64,000 nucleotides of DNA, from positions 48,804-112,803 of the forward strand of contig DAOSSA010000006.1 in assembly GCA_035376985.1 (NCBI GenBank). Direction: 5' to 3'. The DNA comes from Brevifilum sp029548365. Its GTDB lineage: Bacteria; Chloroflexota; Anaerolineae; Anaerolineales; Anaerolineaceae. Positions 41,542 to 51,000 of this stretch are shown here, piece after piece. The position numbers and the translations under genes are program-made. Numbering within the stretch: position 1 is the stretch's first letter; each line of letters begins with the position of its first letter. The notes beneath the pieces are model-generated. The model had not been told where the DNA came from, searched no databases, and saw nothing but the letters and a program-made list of their open reading frames with translations.

Positions 41542-42351
41542 TTATAGGAATAGTGATTTATCGGTTTTTTTCTTTTTTCTGAAAAATAGTGTTATCGAAG
41601 TGAATACACTTATTAATCCGCCAACGCCCAATACCCACATCAAACGGCTTGAATGATTCGTCTGATTTCTGTTTCCCTGATTCTGGCCATCTTCATGAAC
41701 GATCGATGATTTGATTGATGTCGGAGTTAAACTTTCAACGATTTGTTCTACGCTCTCTGTTGTCGATCCGGTTAACTCTGGCTCATCGCTTTGCGATATC
41801 GCAGGAGTTATCCCGGGCACAAAGTTTGTTGCTTGATATTCTGTTATTTCATCAGGCGTCTGCAAAGCAGGCTTATTTGTTGGTTGCACAGCCGCGGGTT
41901 GCGTAGGAAGTTTAATCGGGGTTTGGGTTGGCAACAGCGTTCTGGTTGGTTGCGGGGGTTCCACAGTTGATTTCGAAGTGACCGTTAGATTGAATTCCAC
42001 AAATGTCCCGCTATTCCATATTCCGGTTTCATTGGCAGTTAACCCTCCAACAACAAATTGGATCACATCCCCTCGGACACCGCCTTCAACCTGGCTCGTG
42101 CTGGAATCGTCTCCCGGAACATCAATTGCATATACGGATTTTCCTTCATGTAATATTGTTTGTGTATAGCCTACGATCTTCTTATCAATTTTCGCTTGCA
42201 CAAGCGTTCCCTCAGGCAGGTTGGAGCCATTTACGGTCACTGTTCCATAGAAACTCGATGGTAAAGGTGGTACAGCTGCTACTTTGTTGTAGCACATCAA
42301 CAGCAAGATAAGACACAATGATATGATGAGGAGCTTTGAAAAATGTCGCAT
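41542..42351 (-). CDS. Membrane-anchored surface protein with PPLPSSFYG domain
   Basis: A 269-residue protein: signal peptide (residues 1-26), a PPLPSSFYG domain (about 28-130, FYGTVTVNGSNLPEGTLVQA), a linker rich in Pro, Thr and Gln (about 130-225) and a C-terminal membrane segment followed by a basic stop-transfer (FFRKKKKTDK). No LPXTG motif is seen, so anchoring is by the membrane segment. The N-terminal domain is shared with four neighbours. The function is unknown; a display stalk for the domain is a reasonable reading. Confidence 0.75.
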   Translation of the reverse strand: MRHFSKLLIISLCLILLLMCYNKVAAVPPLPSSFYGTVTVNGSNLPEGTLVQAKIDKKIVGYTQTILHEGKSVYAIDVPGDDSSTSQVEGGVRGDVIQFVVGGLTANETGIWNSGTFVEFNLTVTSKSTVEPPQPTRTLLPTQTPIKLPTQPAAVQPTNKPALQTPDEITEYQATNFVPGITPAISQSDEPELTGSTTESVEQIVESLTPTSIKSSIVHEDGQNQGNRNQTNHSSRLMWVLGVGGLISVFTSITLFFRKKKKTDKSLFL

Positions 42352-42425
42352 CTTTGGTTACTTTCCTTGATTGCTTCCCCTGGGACAGGATTTACCTGTC
42401 CCAGGATGTTCAGTCGCCTTGATGT

Positions 42426-45400
42426 TTATTTAAAACCAACCGTCCAATCGTTTGCAGCAGTCATATAGATCCAATAGCCCCAGCCGGGTGACAATGCATT
42501 AAGGTCATTGAAAACCTCGTCGAGGGTGGGATTGAAAACTTTCCATTGATCTTCAGTATCAGCAGCATGGAATGCATATACGAGCGTAAAATCTTCCACC
42601 CCAAAATCTTCCAGTGCACCGGGCAGGTCGCGATTGACCATCGACGGGTAGCCCACCAGGTTCCACCCGCCAACCGTCGTAACGAGCTGGATAGATGATT
42701 CGCCGGGGTCGTTACCAATGAGTGACAGCTGGGCGGCTTCTTCCATGTAGATCCAGAAACCCATCGTATGATCCAACTCTGTAAGCGTGTTTCCGTAGGG
42801 AATGACGGGATCATAGCGGACCCAATTCCCAGCCGAAGGGTGTGCTCCAGTCGCATCCCAGGCATAAACGAGGGAGTATTTTCCATCAATTGGCTTTAAC
42901 ACGTCCGCAATATCTTTGCTGATTGGTTCCAGCATAAAGGAGATCAAATTCCAGCCAGGCACCAAGTCAATCACGTGAATGATGCCGATGGTCATCGTTC
43001 CTTCGGTGGAGCCCTCATAATTATCATCTACAACGGTAGCAACCACATAATAGCTGCCTGCAGCAGAAGGAGGCGTTTCGGAACCATCATAAGTGATCGT
43101 CACTGTCAATCCTTCCGGTTCGATGGTGGCAATCACCTCTTTGGGTTCTCCATCATAGATTTGGTTCAAACTTTCGGGATCGAGTGTCACCGTGGCGGTA
43201 GCCTTGGCGATCACCAGCTCTGCTTCCAATGTCGCAATAACGTTGCCCTCACTATCTTTGATCTGCACCAGCACATCATAGGTGCCGGCATTCGTGGGTG
43301 GAGTCGTACTGCCAGGTGCTGGGCCATACAACACGGTGGTGATGTAAGGTGTATCGACCCCTTCTACGGTGACGGGGTGCGGTTGGCCGTTATAGACCTG
43401 GCCTTCCAGGCCGCTCAGCGCAACAACAAATACCAGCGCTGTATCGATGCCTTCGCCACCCTGACCATCTATGACCTTCAAGCCCACAATGGTCGTGCCT
43501 GTTTCAGTAAAGGGGAAACTTGGCGATGCGATAGTCGCATCATCATATTCCCCATCAGCATCAAGGTCCCAGGCAAAAGTAAAATTATCCGGGTCTTTCC
43601 AATCTGTATAGGAGCCATTCAAGGTGAGCGATCCATCCCCCAGCAATGCGGCATAAGCTCCGCCGGCATTTGCTTTTGGTGGATGCAGATCGAGCATGAC
43701 ATTGGTGCCGGAAGCCCAGTCAGCGACTGCCAATACCCGATTGCCAATCTTGAAGGTGACCTTACTCGGATGGGTACCATCAGGGTAAGCCGGTACGTTG
43801 ATTGAATAGATCAGGTTGCCGCCTGCAGTTTTAATCGGCACACTTCGAATGGGGGTTCCCTTATTGTCCAGGTAAGCTTCGAGCAAGTCACCTGAACTCG
43901 GTTCCCCATCCGAGACCATAAAGTAGATACCGCCATAGAAATTGGAAGGGAGGACGGGCACTGTTCCACTTTGAATGATATAAATTTCAAAATTCTTTTC
44001 TACAAACAGCCCGCCCGCATCTGTGCTACGGATTTTAATGGTGTATTGATCTTTGGTTGCATAATCAAATTCTATTGCAGTCAGCAACTTGTCACCAGTA
44101 ATCTGAAAAGCGTCATTATCAGGATGGGTATTGCTTTCGACCAGTGTATACGTATGCGTGTCTCCGCTATCGGGGTCAACAGTGGTTAATTCACCCACCT
44201 GGGAACCAATCGACACGTTTTCAAACACGAGACTATTGGACAAAAGAATATCTGTGGGTGGGTTGTTTGGAATCAGTTTAAACACCCCAGTGACGCTCTT
44301 ATTCCCGTTCATCACAATCGAGAACGCGCCCGAATCCTCAATAATGTCTTCTGCATTTGCTCCAGACCATTTGTCAAATTGGTACCCTTCTGCCGGACTG
44401 GGCGTCAGCGTGACAGTTGTCCCTGCTAAATAGGTTCCTGCGGCAGGGCTCAGATTGACCGTGCCACTGTTCACTGGAGAAACAGCTGCCGAAAGGGTAA
44501 ATGTATCAACCGTAACCGCTTCTTCTTGCAACATGAAAGCGCCAAAAGCATAGGTACGAGGTTCATTCGAATCCTGTGGTTGTGCGCGTACCTTAAAACT
44601 GCCATCGCTACCAGGTTGGATATTCACCCATCTAGCCACATAGCCCGTGCTCGTATTCTCACCTGTGACAAAATACACCGAATGATCATCAATCTTTGTT
44701 GCCCCGCTTGAGCTGGCATAGGTTGCGGCGTCCATCCCGGAAATTGTGAAACGTGTTTCACGATCTAAATAGCTGCTTCCTCCAGCACGATTGGTTGTGG
44801 CTGCAAAAGTGTACGTCTTACCAGGGTTCAAACCGTCGAAGACCACATCCACCCAGTAGTCTCTCTCGTTGGAAGTAGCAGACATTATCACACCCTGCAG
44901 GTTGACCTTGTTATTAAATATCTCGTAAGCATCCGTACCAGAATCAGGCATGGAGCCGCCGTCGGAATAATTGAATGGTGTTCCGGTTTGGCCTGAAGCT
45001 GGATCAAAATTCACTGTAACAGTTACACCCGTTTGTTCACCTGTATCAAAGTCCAGCAGCATGCCATTGGTTTGACCAAGCGTAAATTCAGTGGTGTTTG
45101 CAGGTGTGCTGGTGCCTGACATGTCATTGTATGCTGTCCAGGGAGGAGTCACCGCAACCTTTCCGCTAACTGACACGTTTCGTTGTGCTGCATCTTGGCT
45201 GGTATGTGCAATCACGCCGCTATAATCTCCTACGACGCCAGCTGCCAGCCGCACGTAAATCGTCGTTGTTGCCAGTATCCCGTCAATAGATTGAAGCGTA
45301 ATTTCACTCGTTGAAAATTCGGATCCGCTGGTTTTTGAGATTTCAAAGCCAGCCGGGGGTGTGATCGTTACACCGTCAATCAAGTTTATGCCAGAGACGG

Positions 45401-47417
45401 TATAGTTTTTCGTTGAGGATGGCTGGCCTGGCTGGGCGCTAAAGCCGGTCAGGCTGCTAACTGAGGTGTGGATGGTCGGTTCGGTGGAAGAAACTCCTTC
45501 TTGTGCCAGCATAAACACACTCGGGCCGTAAGATGTGCCGCTGCTGCTACCCTGGACACGCACCGCAAACCCACCCTGTGAACTGGTCTTGATACCGGTC
45601 CAACGGGCAACATAGCCATTGACCGTGTTATAGCCTGTGCTGAATGACACCGATTCATCACTGATGATATTTACCCCGCTGGTACTGGCATTGGTGGCGG
45701 CAACGGCGCCAGAAATGGTAAACTGCGAAATTCGAGTTGTGTAATCTGTTCCAGAATTGTTCCGGTTAGCAGTAGTGGCGAAGGTATAAGTCTCATTTGG
45801 GTCAAGTCCACTAAAGGTCATGTCAATATACGGTGTATTGCTCTCCCAAAAGGTTAGACCGACCATATTAACAATCCCATCAAAGGTACTGTGAGCATCA
45901 GTTCCCGTGTTTGGAACAGACCCGTCATATTGGCTGTCTGAACTGGTATATTGAACTGTCCCTGATGTGGTAATCGCGACCTGAACACCGGTTAATGTTG
46001 TGCCGGTGTTGTAGTCCACCAGGTTGCCAGAGGACGCGCCTTCTGAAGAAATTGTATATGTGGTGATCCTGTCAGATATCTGCCCGGAACGATACACCAC
46101 ATCATTATAGGCAACCCAGGATGTCGTCGAGGGTGCAGTGATGGTGCTCACAAGGCCTATCTTTCTGTCGGTGGCACCCGGGCTGGAATGCAAAATATTA
46201 CCAACATAGTTGCCCGCTTCTCCTGCAGACATGCGCACAAAAATTGTCGTTGCAGCCAGTGTTCCATCACTCGGCGTAAGGTTAATAGGCGAAGTTGAAA
46301 ACTCACTGCCACTGGTGGTGGAAATTTCAAACCCCTCAGAAGGTGTGATCGTCACATCGTCTGAAAGGCGAACCCCGGAGACCGTGTAGCTCTGTTCTGC
46401 TGAGGGTACACCCGGCTGGCTGGTGAAGGATAGCGTGCTGGAACTGACCGAAATCAATGGGTCAGTTGGCGCCTGGCGGGATTGTGAATACATATCCCGC
46501 TGGGTGCCATCCGTCGTAATATATTTAAATTCGATAGCGGTCTCTGTCGCGTGAACCTTTAAGGCGCCATAACTGCTGTTGGATGCGCTGCCTGTACCAT
46601 AACAGAACTGCTGCCCGGCAACCGCAGTACCGCAGTTACGCACGCCGCCACCCGCCACGCCAGAGGTAAAATAGACAATGTCATTATCATTGCTGGGCCC
46701 TTCGCTGCGATGGATACGTTCATACAGATGATTGTGTCCGGACAACACAAAATCTGCGCCCCACTCTGCAAAGGGCCAGCGCGTCTTGGTTTCATAGTTG
46801 TGCAGTCCGCTCGTATAGGGCGAGATATGCAGCACAACAATCTTCCAGGGGGCAGTGGAAGCTGCCAAACCCTGTTGAAGGAAGGCTTTTTGTGTTGTCT
46901 CATCAGGGACGGAACCTCCACCGCCCCAGTTCATATCCCCGCTATTGAGCATGAAGAAATGCACCGGTCCTTCAACAAAGTCGTAATACAGCGGCGCCAA
47001 ACCGCCCGATGACCCGGGCAGATAATTGAAATACTCTCTATAATTTGTAATGGCTTCATGGTCATGATTCCCCGGCACCGGCCATAATGATTCTGTATTA
47101 ACCCAGCTACCGTAATAACTACCGACGGATTGAGAGTAATTCCCAGTAGCACAACTGGACGTACTGCCATGGTGATTATCGCCAGTTGTGACGATAAAAC
47201 CCACGTCAGTCCAAGTATTGATCATATCAGCAACACCCTGTACGTAGGAATTACAGTTGCCATAATCGGTGATCACAGCAAAGGTGACGCCGTCCTGCGC
47301 GATCACCTCCTGCGCAGGCTGAACCCCCAGCAGCGAAAACAGGAATATCAGCGCAAACAGCACCTGAAACAGCTTAATGCCTCGGGTCGACAATTTTTTC
47401 TGTGTTAGGTTCGTCAT
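42426..47417 (-). CDS. Giant secreted metallophosphoesterase, multidomain
   Basis: About 1663 residues. I start at the ATG preceded by GGAGG (47417), not at the earlier 47429. Signal peptide (about 1-37, ending LLGVQPAQEVIA), then a calcineurin-like phosphoesterase (about 43-306) with GDNHHGS, PVPGNHDHE and SGHNHLYERI metal motifs. A beta domain of the type SQPGVPSAEQSYTVSGV occurs twice (about 318-415 and 646-750), with other beta domains, an InlB-like repeat (970-1045), a cadherin-like domain (1053-1150), a PSSFYG domain (1156-1250), a PKD-like domain (1246-1330) and MBG-like repeats (1334-1480). The C-terminus has two GWNL units. Extracellular phosphate or nucleotide release is likely; the substrate is unknown. 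Confidence 0.8.
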   Translation of the reverse strand: MTNLTQKKLSTRGIKLFQVLFALIFLFSLLGVQPAQEVIAQDGVTFAVITDYGNCNSYVQGVADMINTWTDVGFIVTTGDNHHGSTSSCATGNYSQSVGSYYGSWVNTESLWPVPGNHDHEAITNYREYFNYLPGSSGGLAPLYYDFVEGPVHFFMLNSGDMNWGGGGSVPDETTQKAFLQQGLAASTAPWKIVVLHISPYTSGLHNYETKTRWPFAEWGADFVLSGHNHLYERIHRSEGPSNDNDIVYFTSGVAGGGVRNCGTAVAGQQFCYGTGSASNSSYGALKVHATETAIEFKYITTDGTQRDMYSQSRQAPTDPLISVSSSTLSFTSQPGVPSAEQSYTVSGVRLSDDVTITPSEGFEISTTSGSEFSTSPINLTPSDGTLAATTIFVRMSAGEAGNYVGNILHSSPGATDRKIGLVSTITAPSTTSWVAYNDVVYRSGQISDRITTYTISSEGASSGNLVDYNTGTTLTGVQVAITTSGTVQYTSSDSQYDGSVPNTGTDAHSTFDGIVNMVGLTFWESNTPYIDMTFSGLDPNETYTFATTANRNNSGTDYTTRISQFTISGAVAATNASTSGVNIISDESVSFSTGYNTVNGYVARWTGIKTSSQGGFAVRVQGSSSGTSYGPSVFMLAQEGVSSTEPTIHTSVSSLTGFSAQPGQPSSTKNYTVSGINLIDGVTITPPAGFEISKTSGSEFSTSEITLQSIDGILATTTIYVRLAAGVVGDYSGVIAHTSQDAAQRNVSVSGKVAVTPPWTAYNDMSGTSTPANTTEFTLGQTNGMLLDFDTGEQTGVTVTVNFDPASGQTGTPFNYSDGGSMPDSGTDAYEIFNNKVNLQGVIMSATSNERDYWVDVVFDGLNPGKTYTFAATTNRAGGSSYLDRETRFTISGMDAATYASSSGATKIDDHSVYFVTGENTSTGYVARWVNIQPGSDGSFKVRAQPQDSNEPRTYAFGAFMLQEEAVTVDTFTLSAAVSPVNSGTVNLSPAAGTYLAGTTVTLTPSPAEGYQFDKWSGANAEDIIEDSGAFSIVMNGNKSVTGVFKLIPNNPPTDILLSNSLVFENVSIGSQVGELTTVDPDSGDTHTYTLVESNTHPDNDAFQITGDKLLTAIEFDYATKDQYTIKIRSTDAGGLFVEKNFEIYIIQSGTVPVLPSNFYGGIYFMVSDGEPSSGDLLEAYLDNKGTPIRSVPIKTAGGNLIYSINVPAYPDGTHPSKVTFKIGNRVLAVADWASGTNVMLDLHPPKANAGGAYAALLGDGSLTLNGSYTDWKDPDNFTFAWDLDADGEYDDATIASPSFPFTETGTTIVGLKVIDGQGGEGIDTALVFVVALSGLEGQVYNGQPHPVTVEGVDTPYITTVLYGPAPGSTTPPTNAGTYDVLVQIKDSEGNVIATLEAELVIAKATATVTLDPESLNQIYDGEPKEVIATIEPEGLTVTITYDGSETPPSAAGSYYVVATVVDDNYEGSTEGTMTIGIIHVIDLVPGWNLISFMLEPISKDIADVLKPIDGKYSLVYAWDATGAHPSAGNWVRYDPVIPYGNTLTELDHTMGFWIYMEEAAQLSLIGNDPGESSIQLVTTVGGWNLVGYPSMVNRDLPGALEDFGVEDFTLVYAFHAADTEDQWKVFNPTLDEVFNDLNALSPGWGYWIYMTAANDWTVGFK

Positions 47418-47540
47418 TTTTACCTCCATTTCTTAAATTAAACTCAATACTAAGTCAAATCAAAGGTTCGTTTTTCGTCTGTATATCAGCCTGCTCTCAA
47501 TTCAAACAACAAAATAATGCCTTCAACTTGTAGACTTTCC

Positions 47541-47969
47541 TTAATTTAACACCAACGGCAGGAAAACCAGGCAATCACAAGCCATCTCTTCACCTGCAGA
47601 AAGGTCATGTTCCACGTACTTGCCGCTTCGCCATATGGCGCTGTTGTGTGCGACCAGATTACCGATCCGGAATATGATCGTCTGACCTTGCGTACCGCCT
47701 TCAATCACGTCGAGCGTTGAAGGGTCATCCCCGGGCACATCGAAAGCGTACACGCTGTTTCCTTCATGGATAATTGCCGCTGCAGACGCATAACGCACCC
47801 CATCAATCCAGGCGGTGACCTCGGTGTCTTCGGGCACATTGGCGCCGTTCAACTTGACCTCCCCATAAAAACTGGAGGGCAGCGGTGGAACTGCCAGAAC
47901 ACCTGAAAATGTGGCGAAACACATCAATGTCAACAGCAATACCGATAAAAAACATTTTTGACGTCTCAA
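47541..47969 (-). CDS. Small secreted PPLPSSFYG-domain protein
   Basis: About 142 residues. I place the start at the TTG at 47969, which follows AAGAGG by about 6 nt and begins MRRQKCFLSV; an earlier TTG (47999) lacks a site. After a signal peptide (about 1-26) comes one PPLPSSFYG domain (FYGEVKLNGANVPEDTEVTA to SGKYVEHDLSAGEE), and the protein ends with CLVFLPLVLN. It is the simplest form of the domain, essentially domain plus C-terminal tail. The short hydrophobic ending may be a sorting or anchoring signal. Confidence 0.7.
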   Translation of the reverse strand: MRRQKCFLSVLLLTLMCFATFSGVLAVPPLPSSFYGEVKLNGANVPEDTEVTAWIDGVRYASAAAIIHEGNSVYAFDVPGDDPSTLDVIEGGTQGQTIIFRIGNLVAHNSAIWRSGKYVEHDLSAGEEMACDCLVFLPLVLN

Positions 47970-48068
47970 AATAGACCTCTTTTGTGTGCCAGGGGGCAAC
48001 CTGGCAATTTTGCCGGCGGGGAGGGGGGAGAAATCCCTCCCCGCCGCGATTGTTACCGAACAGCTTGC

Positions 48069-51000
48069 CTAATATGGAATTGACCAGTCAAAGGCTGTTG
48101 TTTCGGTAATATAGATCCAGTAGCCCCATCCCGGCGCCATTGTCGCAAGGTCGTTGGCATAATTTGGTGCATCGGGGTCATACAGCTTCCATGGATCTTC
48201 AGTATCAAACGCTTTGTAGGCGAGGATCAGGTCGTATTTGTCATCAATTGCAGTCAGTGCGTCCGGAATCGCAACCCCATTTCGTGCGGGATACCCGATC
48301 AGATTCCATCCTTCATAGAGTGCGATGTTTGTGTCTGTCGGCTGTGTGCCCGTGACCGTCAGTGTGGCACCCTTTTTCATGTTGATCCAGAAGCCCATGG
48401 TGTTGTCGAGTACTGCCAGTGAGTTTCCGAAACCTGCAAGGGGGACATATCGCATCCAGCTACCCTCCTTGGTGGCATCCCAGGCATAGACCAGAATCAC
48501 ATCTTCTAAAATATCCGCCAGGATGACCTCAATACTGTCGTCATCAGGGATCAGGTTGAAAGACACCAGGTTCCAGCCGGCTTTCAGAGCAATGGCGTGG
48601 GTATTCGATGGTGCATCTTCGGTCTCAGGGAAGGTAAAGGTCACCGTCAGGGTGCCATCCTCGTTCAAGGTTACACTGGTTGCTGTTTGTTCATTCACTG
48701 TTGCGCTTGTCGTGCTGATGAAGGCATAGCCCTGGGCAGCCGTCAGGGTGACGCTGGCGGTGTAAACGGTGCTGTAGTCAAAGCTTGCATGTGCCGGGTC
48801 CCAATCGACTGCTGCAGTTGCGCTGGAAATGCCCGCTATCGGTGTAGCCACCACGCTGGCCGTGGTATCTGGGATATCCTGTGCAACTGGCGTATGGATG
48901 CCCGTGATTGTCACTTCGGTTATATTGTTTGTTTGGGACGAGTACCGGGTAGCGGTTAGGGTTTCAGTCTTACTACAGTTGTTGCGCTGGTAGCGCGTCA
49001 GGATGATTTCTGTGTCAGTGACTGTTGCGACGGTGCCCGAATCGATCACGCTTGTATTGGTAGAACTGCCATTGATATAGCCAGCCGCCGCATAAATAAA
49101 TTCAGTCTCCAGATTTTGGCCGCTGCTGCCATTATAGAAGCTGACCGTTGAACCGCGATCGCGATAAGTTTGTGAGGTATCCGTCGTATGGTTATGGCCC
49201 CACAGGAAAACGACATCAAGATCATTGTTGATCACGTCGTTGAGCATGACAGCCATATTGTAACCATAGGGGTTGTCATCGCGTGATTGGTGCAGCGGCA
49301 CATGCGAGAGGATGAAGATCACCTTGCCAGCGCCCTTCTGCTCTGTAAGGAAGGTCCGCAGGTCGCTGATGGTCGCGGCAGCAGTGTCATTTTTCGTAGC
49401 GGCATTGCCGCCGTTGCTGCTGATGTTACTGAGCGGGAAATCGTACTCGTTGATCCCGTAGATAATGTAATCCTCCCCTTCATAAGCCACGCCGGTTTCG
49501 ACAAAGTTGCCCTCACCGATCAGGTCGGAATGATCGTTATTACCCTGAGTGTAAATTTTGACCGCGTACGGGAAGACAGCTTCGACAATCGGGTCAATTA
49601 CATCTGAGTTGACGTCTTTTCCAAGGGGGCCACTCATTTTGTGGTTGTTGAAGTCACCACCTTGTGCCACAACGTCAGGTATGACGTCATCATTTGCTAC
49701 GCAGGTCAGGAATTGAGTGAATGCGTCTAAGTTCTGATGAACATCCATTCCAAAGGTCATCTGACCGGTGCTTTCACCGGGTTCTGCCCCGGTGGGCGGG
49801 AAAGCATAGGTGACGATCAGCTCTGAATCACTGTTCCGTGTGACGCTGGTTGCCGGGTTGCTGTTCACAGTGGCTGAGGGTGATGCACTGAAGTAATAGC
49901 CCTGTGCAGCCGCCAAGGTAACACTGGCGGTGTAAATGGTGCTGTAACCAAATGTGGTAGTGACAGCGGGCGTCCACGTGACCGGGCTGACGGTATAGGT
50001 GCTGCCCGCCACGTTAGCGGCGGTATCCGGGGCAGCCAGTGCTGCCGGGGCATCGATACCGGTAACGGCAGCATGCGTAATTTCTATTGGAGGCTTTTCA
50101 CCGGAGGTGATAAAACTCCAGGTTTGACCGGTGGTCGTCTTTCTACCATCCGTGATGTCCACATACCACTCGTATTCGGTACCTTCTTTTAGCCCCGACC
50201 AGATGACGGAAGCATTCCCGCCGCTGGCAACCTCTGTGTTTGTGCCGATCAATTCGAATTGCGATGCACTGCTGCCATCCATTGCATAAGACATGGTGAA
50301 TTGTTCATAGTTACTTGCATTTGTCAGATAGCCACCCGGGCTGTATGGCGAAAAGACCTGGGCATAGATCTCGTCATCTCCTGGCTTGAAGGTGAGCAGT
50401 CGGAGGTAATCCCATGTTTGTCTATCCTGGTAATTCGTCATTAAGATGTGGACGTCCTGCATCCCGGCTCTGGTTTCCCGGCGATAGGCTGACCCATCTT
50501 CACCGCTGTGCATATGACCGCATAACATCAGAAACAGGTTGGGATTCCCGGAAAGGGCATTGTAGGTTGCTTGGTTAGTCCATGCGTTGTTGAAATTCAG
50601 GATATCATGCTGCTCTACGATTGCCCTCCGGTCGCTGTAAGTTTTCAGCAGCCCGTCCGCCCAGGATAATGCACCAGTTCCTGCATTGTATTGAAGGTTA
50701 ATCAGGATGAAGTCCATCCCGCCAGCACTGAAAAGTGAATAGTTGTTGTAGTTATCAGTGCCTGATGTGTAATAGCCGCCATACCAGGGTTTCCCATCAA
50801 AACGAGCTTGACCAAAATATTGACTATACAAAGTCCCGCCGATATCATGGTTGCCCGGGGCAACGCTGTAAGGCGTACCAGCGGCATCCAGGTATCCGTA
50901 AGATTCGTCCGCAACCTGCCACTCTGCAACTGCGCTCGCTTGATCTACAATATCTCCAAGACTGGTGACAAACACCAGTTCAGGTTCACCCGCGCCGGGC

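Noticed and set aside
42975..43805. 276-codon + strand frame inside the giant phosphoesterase gene
   Set aside because: It lies antisense to a strongly supported coding region and shows no domain; it is a reverse-strand shadow.
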